The position numbers were made by a program, and so were the translations under genes. Below the pieces are notes generated by a model, which was given only the letters and a program-made list of their open reading frames with translations, had not been told where the DNA came from and made no database searches. A stretch of 64,000 nt of DNA from Linum tenue (taxonomy: Eukaryota > Streptophyta > Magnoliopsida > Malpighiales > Linaceae): the NCBI GenBank assembly GCA_946122785.1, contig CAMGYJ010000007.1, positions 6,588,909 to 6,652,908 on the forward strand, read 5' to 3'. Of this stretch, positions 36,595-48,275 are shown in pieces (the first letter of the stretch is position 1; every line of letters starts with the position of its first letter).

Positions 36595-37774
36595 ATGGAA
36601 TGTGGGAACTCGAGGAAGAGGGAGAAAAATGAGAAAAATATAGGAAAGCGAAGCTTTTGATTCCCCGATTCGGCAAAAACTTGTGCTAGGACGGCTGGTA
36701 TGCCCAAAAGGAACGATTCCACAGCTGGGGATATTGAATAGTACACGGCGGAACAAGACAATCCCTTCCCACCCAAGAAAACAAGCACAAGGAAACGAAA
36801 TGGGTGAGGGGGAAAGGAATCGAGACTTGGAAATTTGCCAGGGGGCAAACCTGCGGAATCAATCAAACTCCGGCCAGCGAAAGCATCCAAAAGAAAGAAC
36901 AGGGAGATTTTGAATTAAACCCAGAACCACAAACAGGAGAACTAACTATATTCAGATGTTCAGGCCAAGACTCCCAGTCAAACCCGCCATTGTTGCTAGT
37001 GACTAGACGGTAGAGATGCTCGGGGGGGAGAACAAATAGGGAAGGGAAAGACACAAAACTACTGCAGGAATGGAATATTTGGGTACGGAGGAATTAGTAA
37101 ATGTGGGTTCGAATTTCTTATCATTTTGAGCTCTGTGAGATATGGAGGGACAAGGCGGATGGAGACAAAAACTGGCTCGAGGGACAGGGAATGGCCGGTG
37201 GCTGGTCAGAGAAGTGGGCGACACAGGTGGAAGCAAAACGCGACAATTGGGGGAGAATGAGCTAGCAGAGAGAGAGAGAGAGAGAGAGAGGGAAAAGTAC
37301 GAAGGAGAAAAACAAGTCCTAGTCCGAGTACTTGCAGGATTGTTATTAATGGAGGGAGGAGAAAAGAGGAGATTGACAGGTCGAGCTGTCTGCGGGGGGG
37401 AATTCTTTTTTGTATTATAATCTAACAATGCAATGGAAGCACAATCTGAGGATCTTGATTTCTTTGTACCCTGTGTTCTTTTGATTTGTTATTAATTTCA
37501 TGTCCAGCGTGTGAACGGATAGACGAGAGGAAAAGTGGCGAGCGGGGGTGGTTCGAACAACCATCGTCGTTAGGTGTCATATGGGGTAGGGAGGTTGAAG
37601 ACGATGATCGTGATTCGTGAGTCTGACTGTTCCGTTAAAAAAAAAAAGTATTTCGTTTGTGTTTTGTTTCTCTGTCATGATTATGTGAATACGGCTGGTA
37701 TAGTGGAGAAGTCTTTTGTTCTAATCTTGATAAGTTTTATTGTTAAGCACATAATCTCGACGGTTTGCTTGTTG
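36595..37774. other. Upstream region of the CVY1-like gene
   Basis: Promoter or 5' leader, with a second (GA)n run at 37266-37290 and purine-rich stretches on the plus strand. No separate gene seen. Confidence 0.4.
37266..37290. repeat. GA microsatellite
   Basis: Twelve GA units on the plus strand, about 740 bp upstream of the CVY1-like ATG. Confidence 0.9.
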
Positions 37775-37791
37775 GATTTGAAAATGAAGGT

Positions 37792-40700
37792 GCTAATCAA
37801 TTGGCTTAGTTACGCGAGATTTGTGAAAGTGTCACTTTGTCGTTTGTGATCATAGGTGATTTTAACGTGACGCTCCAAGCAAGCGAAAAAGACGGGGGTA
37901 ACCCCTGGAATGCTTCCCATGCCATCTGTCTTCGTGATTTCATCCATGACCTGGGACTTCATGATCCTGGGTACCAGGGTGACCAGTTTACCTGGACGAA
38001 TAAACGCATGGGGGGCGGCCTGTATTCGTGAGCGCCTCGATAGAGCCTTGTGTTCCCAGACTTGGGTGGACCTCTTCCCTGATACTCTCGTTAAACATTT
38101 TACGGATCAAGGGTCGGACCACCGAGCCCTGCTCCTCTCCGACAAACCGTACGTTTGCCATAGTCGACCTCTCTTCCGGTTTGATGCCCGTTGGGCGGAT
38201 AATCCTGAAGTTAAGGCTATGGTCTCTTATGTCTGGAAGGAGGAGATTCAAGGGACCCCTATGTTTCAACTATGGGAGAGACTCAAGAAACTCCTTCATT
38301 TGCTCTATGATTGGAGCAGGGCGGGTACTACGAATTCCCTCCGCAATATTAAGACTATCCAGGCGGAAATAGACCGTATCAAATTGATCCTCCCGATTGA
38401 CTGGGAGACGGTAAAAACGCTGGAATCTTAGTTGAATAGGCAATGGGAAGCAGATGAGATCTACTGGCAGCAGAAATCGAGGGTCCACTGGTTAAAGAAA
38501 GGGGATAAGAACTCGGCTTATTTCCACACGGTCACCCGAGCTCGTCGTAAACATAATTTTGTAGCGGGCATTCGAAATGAAGCTGAGGAGTGGATCACTG
38601 AGGAGGGGGGTAAAGCAGATATTGCTTCAACTTTTTATCAAAACCTCTTCGCCTCAGAGTGCCAGGTGCCTAACATGAGAGACCGTGTGGCCGATTTACC
38701 TACCGATCAGCGGGTCACGGAGGAGATGAATGCCAGTCTCACGCCTGTGGTCCTGCCCGAGGAAGTTAGAAGGACGGTCTTCTCGATGGGATCGAAACAA
38801 GCGTCAGGGTCTGATGGTTTTACAGGGAAGTTCTTTAAATCATTTTGGAGCATTGTTGGCGAGTCGGTCATTGATGATGTGTGCTCCTTTTTCTCCAATG
38901 GGAGAATGCTACGCAGCTTCAATCATACCTGGTTGACCTTGATCCCAAAAGTTGACAATGTGGAAAATATGAAGCAACTTCGTCCCATCAGCCTCTGTCA
39001 GTTTGTGTATAAGATCATCACCAAAATTATGGCTGAGCGCCTGGCTAAGTGGCTACCCAGAATTGTGTCTGAAGGGCAAAATGCTTTCATCCGTGAACGC
39101 CAGATTGTGGAAAATGTCCTTCTTGGGCATGAATTGATGCACTACTTGAAAATCAAAACGCGAGGAAAGAAAGGGTACATGGCTCTTAAGGTTGACATGG
39201 AAAAGGCCTATGATAGAGTCGAATGGCCGTTTCTCCTGGCGATTTTGGACAAGTTAGGTTTTAATGCTACGTGGCAAGGATGGATTCATGAATGTCTCCG
39301 GTCGAGCTCTTTCTCGGTTTTGATGAATGGCTCTCCTAAAGGGTTTTTCACAGCCTCGAGGGGACTCCGACAGGGAGACCCGTTATCTCCTCTCCTGTTT
39401 GTACTTTGCACGGAAGGGTTTGCAGCCCTGCTGCGCAAAGCTATCTCGGAAAAGAGATTGGAAGGAGTTAAGGTTGCCCCTAGGGCTCCTCGGGTTTCGC
39501 ATCTGTTTTTCGCTGATGATTCGTATTTGTTCCTCCGGGGATCCCTTCAAGAGTGCGAAAACCTGATTTTGGTGCTTAATGAGTATGAGGAACTTAGTGG
39601 CCAGCGGGTCAATTTGGATAAATCTGCGGTGTGTTTTAGCCGTAATATTTCCCTCCCGGACCAGGAGTTCCTCGCCCAAATTCTCGGCGTGGGGGCGGTA
39701 GGAGTCCATGATAAATACCTGGGATTGCCTACCCTGATCGCCCGATCAAAAATGGATACGTTCAGATATCTGGAGGAAAAGTTACTTGCTCGTCTGCAGG
39801 GGTGGAAGCAAAGGACCTTATCCTGGGCCACGAAAGAGACATTGATCAAATCAGTGGCCTTAGCTCTACCATTACATGTTATGTCCTGCTTTCGTCTTCC
39901 TCTCTCACTGTGCCGCCTTCTGGATCGACATGTGGCCAGATTTTGGTGGGGAGTGACGAATGGAGAGTCAAAAATCAGATGGATGTCCTGGCGTAGCATG
40001 TGCAGAAGCAAGCATGATGGGGGGATGAGATTTCGCCGGTTTGAGCACTTCAACCAAGCGCTGCTGGCTAAGATTGGATGGCGGATCCTCAATGATCCCT
40101 CGTCCCTGTTGGCTCAGGTGTACAAGGGTAAGTATTTCCCCAGGGGGGATTTCCTTCGGGCCACGGCTAGATCTCGCCCGTCGTGGGGCTGGCAAAGCAT
40201 TCTTTTTGGGCGTCAGTTGTTAGTGAATGGCCTTAGGTGGCAAATTGGAAATGGTCTGGCCGCCCCGCTATTAGAAAACAATTGGATTCCTCGGTTGCAC
40301 CCTGAAAACTCAGTCCCTAATCCGCGCGTTATGCCCAGTGGGGGAAACCCAGTGGTGGCTGAGGTAATTGTCCCTGGGGAGGGGCGTTGGTGTGAGGAGA
40401 GGCTAAGTCAATGGTTTGATCCCCCTACTTGTCGAGCGATTAAGGAGATCCCGCTTCCTAGCGAGAATATTGAGGATAGACGGATCTGGCATATGACAAC
40501 TGATGGGGTTTTCACTGTGAAGTCAGCTTATCATTTGGCTGTTCTTATGGATAAAAAAGAAGGCCAGTGGCGGTCTACGACCAGTTGGATGGATCGTTCG
40601 AGTTGGATTAAGGTTTGGAATGCCCCTATCCCCCCTAAATTGCGCATCTTCCTCTGGCAACTTCTTAATCGGCTTCTCCCTACGACGGAAGCTCTTATTG

Positions 40701-41599
40701 AAAAGGAAGTTCTTGTTCATCCTCGATGCCCGGTTTGTTGGGCCGAGTCGGAGACAATGGAGCATCTGTTCCTTGAATGTCCAGTCGCCCGGGCAATGTG
40801 GGATTATGCGGGGTTGGAGTACCTTGGACAAGCCCTGCCTAGGCATACGTTTCCTTTATTCCTAAAAAAGCTGCTGATGTGTATTCAGCAGCCCCACCTG
40901 CTGATGGCAGTTGTCGCTGTTCTCTGGCGGATCTGGGGATCGCGGAATTGGGTTGTTTTTTAGGGCAAATAATTTGGGATCCCAGCTCTTATGCGTTAGT
41001 TTAATCAGCAGGTTCAGGAGTGGATAAACTTGCCTGGGGAGAGGGCTCCTCCTCGTGCCCCTGCTACAACTAGCAGGCCGCAGGGTACGGTCACTCCTCC
41101 TGGGTCGTTCATTTGTCGGTGGGATGGCGCTACTAGGCGTGGCTCGCATTCGGCAGGTGGGATGGTTATCCTGTCGTCTGATGGGTTGGTGGTAGGGGCG
41201 AGGGGTGTTCAGTTTGGTGTCATTGATGATCCTCTGGTGGTTGAAATGCTCACGCTCCGAGAGGCAATTCGTTGGTGCTCTGCGGCGGGGTTGACAGAGG
41301 TTTGTTTTGAAGGAGATGCTCTGGTGATTATTGAGAAGCTCTCTAGGGCTGAGGTCCGTGATAGCCGGATTGGAGCTCTTCTTGAGGAAGTTCTGCTTTG
41401 CTTATCTAACCAGCAAGGGTTTAGTGTTCGGTTTGTAGGTCGGCGTAATAATAGAGTAGCCCACTTGGTGGCTCGGAAGGCCCTTCTTTTGTACCCGTCA
41501 GCAAGTCGTTTCTTTGATTTTGAGGCCTGGCTCCGTTCCAGGATGTAAAATTATCTCTTTTCTGATCAATATAAGATTATCTTTTGTAAAAAAAAAAAA
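37792..41599 (+). mobile_element. 5'-truncated L1-type LINE with RNase H domain
   Basis: The element ends in a poly(A) run (41588-41599) and is flanked by a perfect 17-bp target duplication GATTTGAAAATGAAGGT (37775-37791 and 41600-41616). It starts inside the endonuclease domain (VIIGDFNVTLQ at about 37842-37875; SDHRALL at about 38118). Then come the RT domain (38432-40963: DGFTGKFFKSFW, RPISLC, KVDMEKAYDRVEW, GLRQGDPLSPLLF, FFADDSYLF), the zinc-binding domain (CPVC...EHLFLEC) and a C-terminal RNase H domain (41100-41548). Three breaks disable it: a frameshift near 38030, a stop at about 38429-38431, and a stop or frameshift after 40963. Most of ORF1 and the start of ORF2 are absent because reverse transcription ended early. 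Confidence 0.93.
38432..40963 (+). pseudogene. LINE ORF2 remnant: reverse transcriptase plus zinc-binding domain
   Basis: 843 uninterrupted codons. The catalytic Asp pair is intact in FFADDSYLF, as are the DMEKAYDRV and GLRQGDPLSP motifs. The stop immediately before it and the break after RIWGSRNWVVF separate it from the endonuclease and RNase H parts, so it is not a functional full ORF2. Confidence 0.88.
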
Positions 41600-41616
41600 G
41601 ATTTGAAAATGAAGGT

Positions 41617-43891
41617 TTTTGATTTTGAGAACCTTTATAGATTTATGATGGATTTGTTGCATCTTCGATTTTAAATGGCCCTTTTCATATGAAAATCTGA
41701 ATACGCATTGCGCTGTATGCTGGGACTGTTTGTATTTGAAAGATAACATTGTTTGTTCAGTTGAATTTTTATCATGGATTTAGTTCATTTGGTATTTGGG
41801 TCCCAAAAAAATTGCCTTCCATAATGTGGTATTTGCAAATACCAAATCAAATGCGGTCTTTGCAAATACGTGGGTGGGGTCTACAGTTTGGAGCTAAAAA
41901 AAGTTTCAAATTCGTGGACCCCAAGAATTTGTATACCTCAACAAACAATGGTTTTTTTATCAAATACATAATGCTTGGTATTTGGATGCCAAATACGGCA
42001 CCCAAATCCCGCAAGCAAACGACCCCATAAAGTTGTGCAAATTTCAAGTCCATATGAGTAGAATTTCGTTTGAGGGCCAACAACTTAAGTTATTGAATTG
42101 AACCCAACTAGTTCATCACACATGAAATTCTCCAGATTATAACTTATATATATAGAGAACCTTTCACTTAACCCTACACGAGCACTTTGTCGGAGAACCT
42201 TGACACTATGAATGGTCAGCGAGACTTCGTACCTATCAAACTACCAGTTACACCGGTAGATAAAAATCATCGGAAGGTACGCCGATCCATTGGCGGATAC
42301 TTGAATTACCTCATATTGAGGAGCAAAAGAAGGAATACACGATATATGATGGACTTGTGAGCCATATGGGGTCGAATTGATCTAGTTGCCAATTTCTCTT
42401 GACAATCGATCATCAATAAGTTGCAGTTTTTATACTTCGCGCCCTTTGCAATTCGTTTTCAAATAATATCCGATAAGGTGAAATTGACTCTAGAGTTAGA
42501 CACAACATCCACTCACTTTAGTTTATGCCTACACTGTGTGAAACTTTGAAACTACTCCACACCATAAAAGTAAACAATAGAATGCAATGGTTCAACACTA
42601 GCACTACTGAAGTGATTGAGGAAATTGTCCACCAGTAAAAGTGATTGAACAGTAAGTTTTACCAAACATAACAAAATTTTCTCTTCTCGATTTGAAATGA
42701 GAGGCACCTTTCTGATTTCAGATCTCTTTTTTTTCTTTTGGATCACAATTGCCCAACCACCTCCTCCTCTCAATTAATGGGAGGTGGTGAGTTTGGATCT
42801 TCACACAGCACAATAGAGAGGATTAATGATTGGTCTGTTAGTGTGCAGCCATGAAGCATGGAAGCTTCCTATTTTGTTTCATTTTTCATCATTTCATGTA
42901 TTTGATTTCTCCACTAATAATACGATGTTTCATTCATGATGCTCACTTGCTCATCTTAAGACTATCCAATTATTCAACCTTTTCATTATGTGCGCCCAAC
43001 ATATTTGTAGTTGGTGGTCGTGGAAGACCATATATGTTCTTTTTTTTCTCTTTCTTTCCAATACACAATCTAACAATAAAAGTATTAAACAAATACTGAA
43101 AGGACGGATAATAATCACGAACGGTAGACGGTAGTCGACAACTAATCGAACTTCTGAAGGGCTTTATTTGACACAAGATGAGGTGCCCTATTAAGTCCGA
43201 GGAACACAAGAACAAGAGCAGAACTCAAATCTTGAAGCCAACCTTCAAATATCCCCTTCGTTGTAGTGTATTTGTGTATGGAACTTTCCCTTCAACTTGC
43301 CTATTTACCTACTTAATAACCTACTTTTTTTATAAATAAAAAAAAGACTACTCTTCTGAAGTCTGTCCTAGTATGGAACTTCAAGTTGCTCAACTCTTGA
43401 GTTAATACATAGTACGACATTTTTGGATTTGTGCACCTTATATTTGATGGACCGAGCTCGAGTTGCTCGGTCCAATAAATTCATCCCCAACACATTTAAC
43501 TCTTTCTTTTATGTTTTTTTTTTTTTATATTCTGCATTTCATGAGTTGTATTCCGCAAATCATACATACCATTCATTGCTTATCGAATTTGAAAAAAAAA
43601 ATGAAAAATTGCCTAGATTGTCAAATACAAATGTTTGAAATTGTTTAACCATAAAAAATGTTTTAATTGCTTAATTTGAGTAATCAATTTTTGGGTATAA
43701 CGTATGTATTTCTTGTAAAAGGAATCTATTTAGCTGTCTTATACCTTACATATGAAGAAACACTTATGGCAACCATTATATAACTATAGACAAAATAAAT
43801 TTTGTAGTAGAAGGAATTCCAATAATTGTGATGCATATCTTATTTCTGAATCAATGAATTATCTTTACAATTTATAAACCATGACTGCCCT
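41617..43891. other. Intergenic, no gene seen
   Basis: AT-rich, with several T/A homopolymers. A segment at about 41718-42030 begins GGGACTGTTTG and ends CAAACGACCCC, which are nearly inverted copies, and repeats the word GGTATTTG; it may be a MITE, but no clear target duplication is visible. Confidence 0.4.
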
Positions 43892-43899
43892 TATATAAA
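43892..43899 (+). promoter_or_regulatory. TATA box of the cysteine-rich peptide gene
   Basis: TATATAAA, 116 bp before the ATG, would give a leader of about 85 nt. Confidence 0.7.
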
Positions 43900-44007
43900 C
43901 CGACCAAACCAACAGCAAAGCTCATCAAAACACTCAAAAAACAATTGGTAGAAAACTTGTAGATCATCCAACAAGTGGGAACGAAATCATCCCAACAAGA
44001 AAAAGAC

Positions 44008-44483
44008 ATGGAAAAGAGTATTATGAAGTTGGCCTTCTTGGTTGCTCTCTTAGTTTTCACAATCCGTACGTTTCGATACGATATTTGCATTATACATGGT
44101 TTTAAAATTAGTGTTTTTTTCTAATTCATGTTTGCTCTTCTGAAATGTCAGGTGAAAAGAACACGAATGGAGTGGAGTGCAGAACAGTGGGCACAAACGA
44201 CGAGCCTCTGCCGTGCGCGACACCGTGTCAATCGCCAAATTGCAGCTGTGTGAGAGGGATTTGCCTTTGCAATGAGTCTGAAATGTCGGGTGAAAATAAC
44301 ATTAAAGTAGCGGAGAGCAGACCGGTGAGTACAAACAACGAGCCTTTGCCGTGCGCGACACCGTGTCAATCGCCAAATTGCAGCTGCGTGGGTGGAATCT
44401 GCCTTTGCAACGAGCAGCACGCAGTTGCTGCCCACTTGAACCCAACTCCCCTGGAGGTCGATGGCCAAATTAAAGGGAATTAA
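44008..44483 (+). CDS. Secreted cysteine-rich (knottin-like) peptide precursor with two tandem repeats
   Basis: Two exons, 44008-44065 and 44152-44483, 129 residues. Residues 1-20 are a hydrophobic signal peptide (KLAFLVALLVF). Two repeats 46 residues apart share PLPCATPCQSPNCSCV and GICLCNE. Repeat 1 has seven Cys (29, 41, 45, 50, 52, 57, 59), spacing C-x11-C-x3-C-x4-C-x1-C-x4-C-x1-C; the first six have an inhibitor-cystine-knot-like order. In repeat 2 the first Cys is Ser75, leaving six (87, 91, 96, 98, 103, 105). An uncharged 22-residue tail follows. I do not recognise the family; cyclotides, squash inhibitors and albumin-1 peptides have similar but not identical spacing. A secreted defence or signalling peptide is an inference. 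The repeat also duplicates the end of the intron: the acceptor TGTCAG before exon 2 became TGTCGG inside repeat 2 and is now coding (SEMSGE). Confidence 0.8.
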
Positions 44484-45024
44484 ACTGGTGTGACTGTGAT
44501 CTTGTAACGTATTATTTGTCGTTGTTAGGGAAGCATGGAACAGACAATAATGACTAGAAACACACAATACAAATTGCTTGTTGGGCAGAGTGCTGGTCTA
44601 CATTTTCTGTCTGGCATACCTTCTTCTATATAATTCTATAAAAATCGAAACTGAATCCAAATTATCTTGTTTGATTCGGTTCAATTCGAATACCAATTGA
44701 GTGCTATTGGTGATACGTGTATCCGATTTTTGCATACCCGGATAGAGATGGAACGAAAGACACGAATTTTGTATATTGTGCAAACCCAATATATTACGAG
44801 TCAAATATGATTTGATTCATTACTTTTAGTTTTGGAGCAGATCCAGCACCTTTTTTATTTGGTCTAAATTATACCCATATTATTGGATACGCAATTCTAA
44901 TGTTATTTTGACTTTTTATTTGTTCAGAAATGTGAAAAACATCAAAATTAAAGATAGTGAGAATATGAGATGATCAATGTCTTCTATTTTGTGTAAAAAT
45001 AGAGGGGGGGAAAATTATTAGCAA
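44484..45024. other. Convergent 3' region
   Basis: Between the stops of the cysteine-rich peptide gene and the malectin-domain gene. It should contain both 3' UTRs; no other feature seen. Confidence 0.5.
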
Positions 45025-48000
45025 CTAAAACAGAGAAATGAACAAAATGGAGACAACATGGACGACAACCGCACACGACGCCACAACGAGACGCCTTCTC
45101 CCGCCGCCGCCGGTCGATTTGCTCCCACCCCCGCCCCCTCCGGCGCCGGCGCCGGAGCTCTCTATCCTCGTAAACACCTCCATCGCACTGACCATCGGCG
45201 GCAACGTCGAGGAATTCGCCCTCGCAAGCGTGACGTTGATGCTGACCGCATCCGGCTGGACGGCAATCGGGTACACCGTGGCCACTTTGCATTTCGTGAG
45301 CTCGGCCTCCACCGACGCCGTCATCTTGCCGTCCACGTAGACGTCCATGACCCTCGTGTCGTCGAGTTTTGGCCGGATGAGCAACTCCGTGAAGTAGAGC
45401 ACGAGGTACGCCGCCGTTTGTTGGTTGGAAGTTGATTTGGGGATGTCGACGGTGAGGGAGATGGTGTTTTGGGCGTTGTTCGATTGGACGGAGTCGGACA
45501 ACGCGGCGGGTGGAGGCTCGTTTTCCGTCGGAGTTAAGAGTGGGAGAGGTGCCACGGTGGCGGCGACGGTGGTGTTTGGTGGGTCGAGTCCACGTGTCCA
45601 TATGCGGTTGTGCCATTCGCCGGTGATGATCCCGTTCCTGTGCAATTAGGGAAGTAATTTTTGTGAATGATATGAACATATTAATTTACAAAGCTAATGA
45701 ATTAATCAAGGTTTGATAACATGATAATTGGTGGACTTTAGCTTCTAATTCTCTAAACTCGAATCATAAGATTAATTTAATAAAATAATAAGTTAAAGTT
45801 TTGATTTGTTGAATTACATATAATATGTATGAACGCAAACGTATATTACATTCCTAACGTACAAAAGCATTTGCCATATATACTGGACTTTTTCATTTCG
45901 TATAATTTTTTAAGATCTACAAGTTTTACTAGGATGAAATTTTCAAAACAGGAATTAGTTTTGGATATACGGGACCTTGGAAATAACTTTACCTTTACTT
46001 TTCACAAATCCATGTACATTTAGAAATTATGGTTATGTTAAAAGTTGTAGATCTTGAAAAGTTATGCGGAATGAAAAAAAAAATTCATGACGTTCGGATT
46101 TTGGAGCACAAAGTTATGGCCGCCCAAAGTTTGACGAAATCGAAAAAAGGCTCGTTCGGGGTAGCAAATGACGTTTTTTCGAGACGAAGGCGGGACCAAA
46201 AGGCCTACGGTGTTTGCGGCTTGCAAGATCTCGAAAAGTTATTCGAATTCAAAAAAAAATCGCTACGATTGGATACCCGAGTGCAAAGTTACGTCCGTTT
46301 GAAGTTTCGGCCGAAGTTAGGAGTTGATCGGAAAAGAAAAATTGACCAAACCGCTGGGTGGGTTGGCGGGTTGGCCCAAAACCGCCGCCCCACCCAGCAT
46401 TTTTCGTGTAACTCGCAGGGTAGGGTGGCGGTTTTTGAAAAAAGTGGTATTTTTGGAATTTTTTGAGGTTGGGTGGTATTTTTGGAATTTTTTTTTAAAC
46501 AGTGGTACTTTTGAATTTTTTCCATATATACTAGGGCTGGTTATTTGGTCCGGTTTTTTGGTTTTACCCGAAACTGGACCGTATAACCCGGACCGGGACC
46601 GGATAGTAAACAATCCAATCCAATCTTTGGGCTTAGATTTGAGGTAAAAAAAACCGTTCGGGACCGGATTGAAAACTGGATAAACACCGGATAAGAGAGT
46701 TCAACACCCAAAACTTAAAGGGTAGTTTGCATAAACGGTCACAAATCTTGCACTTAGTACAAAACTTAACCAACTCCTCACCCTTTGTGGCCTTAGGCCA
46801 CTCAAATTCTCACAAGCTCAATATAAAATCAAGACCGAATTGGGACAGGACCGAATCAAGACCAGACCGTATCCAATCCAATCTTTGGTCCTTATATTTT
46901 CAAAAAGACCGGACTGGACCGGATCAATTTGTGCCAATTTAACCGGACCGGACTGGATCGGAAATTATTGTCTAATATGGTATATTTTCACTAATCAAAT
47001 AATTTTTTTGATTTATGAATTATTTAATTAAATTTAATTTTTGAAAAAGGACACCCCTATAAAAAATTTCCTGAATCCGCCACCGACCGAACCTTTTGTG
47101 TAATGCAAATTACTATTCTCCTCATACTAACATGATCTATCATTAGCATAGTTAGTAAATACTCCGTTTAATACACGTATATGTACCCGTACGTACTTTA
47201 TCCGTTTAAAACTTCCGTATCCGTATTATTGTCAAGCCGTTTCATTTTCCCCCGTTCATTTGATGGCTCCCGTACTAAACACGTATAAAATCCGTATAAC
47301 ACGTTTATTATCCGTATTTTATTAATTAAATTGTTAACTTTAATATTATTTATATATTTATTTATTTTTAAAATAATTATTTTTATATATTTATGACTAT
47401 TACCGTACTATTAAATGTAACTTTAGCTTAGAGATGAAATATAATACCCGTACGTATTTTATACGTAACTTTCCCGTACCGTATTTTACTAACTATGATC
47501 ATTAGGAAAATGCCATTAAAAAATAAATAAAAAATTAGAGTCACCTGATCTCGGGACCGCCAAGGTTGGTCCGAGCCACAAGCGCAAAGCTCTCCTCGTT
47601 CCCCATCTCACTATACAACCCATCCCACAGCGGCACCATCTCCACCGACGACACAAACGGCACCTCCCCACGCCTCGTCTGAACCAAACACAGCTCGATC
47701 TCATCCTTCCCCTGAGTCACGTACACCGCCTCGTAATACACCGCCCCCTGCGCCGTCGTCGTATTCACCGTCGTCCACTTCCTCCCGTCGAGGTGAACGT
47801 CGAACGTCGGCGGCCGCCCGTACGCGTCGTAGTTGCCGTAGTAGAACCCCGCGCGGACCAGGTACTTGAGGCTCAGCTTCACGGACGGGACGGCGTAGCA
47901 GTTTCGGGCGGTGGCGTCGGGGAAGAAGCGGAGGGTGTCGAGCTCCGGCCGTGGCGTTGGGATGGAGAGGCGGGCTTTGATCCCCGTGGTTGTGTAGTTG

Positions 48001-48275
48001 GTGTCGAGGTGCCAGATCAGGAGGTCCAGGCCGATGGGCGGCAGGTCCTCGTTGCCGCAGTCGATGTTCGTCCATTGGAGCATATCTGTAATTAAACAGA
48101 ATGTTATAACCAGTTGGTCCGAATAACTCGAGTTGTTGGGAGAGGTTTAATCGCGTGGATCATATACAAGTACTACGTTACCTAGTTGAGAAGAAGCATT
48201 CTGCAGTAGTAGTAAGTGACAGAGGGAGGAGAAAACCAGAAGGGTCCATGATGATGATGAGCTAATTGTCTTCAT
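45025..48275 (-). CDS. Malectin-like-domain cell-surface protein without LRR or kinase
   Basis: Three exons (48182-48275, 47545-48085, 45025-45637) joined in phase, 415 residues. Exon 1 is a signal peptide (MKTISSSSSWTLLVF... ending NASSQ). Exons 2-3 encode one malectin-like domain: WTNIDCGNED, LRFFPDATARNCY, YLVRAGFYYGNYD, FDVHLDGRKWTTVNT, ELCLVQT, PFVSSVEMVPL, then RIWTRGLDPPNTT, TAAYLVLYFTELL, DVYVDGKMTASVE, LPPMVSAMEVFTRIE. This is the extracellular region of plant malectin-LRR receptor kinases. After it come a Gly/Ser linker (about 365-390) and a hydrophobic C-terminal stretch (VVASCAVVVHVVSILFISLF), so the protein should be a membrane or GPI-anchored surface protein. No LRR or kinase exon is seen before the convergent neighbour. 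Intron 2 (1.9 kb) has taken up transposable elements. Exact ligand and name unknown. Confidence 0.82.
45890..46520. mobile_element. Truncated fold-back element in intron 2 of the malectin gene
   Basis: The sequence from about 46030 to 46520 is related to one arm of the fold-back element at 62379-63364 (shared words TTTGGAGCACAAAGTTATGG, AAAGTTTGACGAAATCG, GGTAGCAAATGACG-like, GATCTCGAAAAGTTAT-like, and the terminal GGTATTTTTGGAATTTTTT). Just left, 45890-45945 holds a short inverted remnant of the other arm (AAGATCTACAAGTTTTA opposite AAAAGTTGTAGATCTT). The left arm is mostly deleted. Confidence 0.75.
46521..46985. repeat. GGTCCGG/CCGGACC-rich repeat, possible truncated hAT element
   Basis: Starts TAGGGCTGG (about 46531), like hAT termini, and is full of GGACCGG and CCGGACCGG motifs in both orientations up to about 46965. 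The matching right end CCAGCCCTA was not found, so it is called a truncated relative of hAT elements only tentatively. Confidence 0.5.
47147..47497. mobile_element. hAT-type MITE in intron 2 of the malectin gene
   Basis: 351 bp with inverted ends CATAGTTAGTAAA (47147) and TTTACTAACTATG (to 47497) and an 8-bp target duplication ATCATTAG (47139-47146 and 47498-47505). Subterminal CCGTACGTA-type words recur near both ends. No ORF. Confidence 0.85.

Noticed and set aside
41718..42030. Possible MITE with GGGACTGTTTG/CAAACGACCCC ends.
   Set aside because: Ends match only roughly and no target duplication could be identified.
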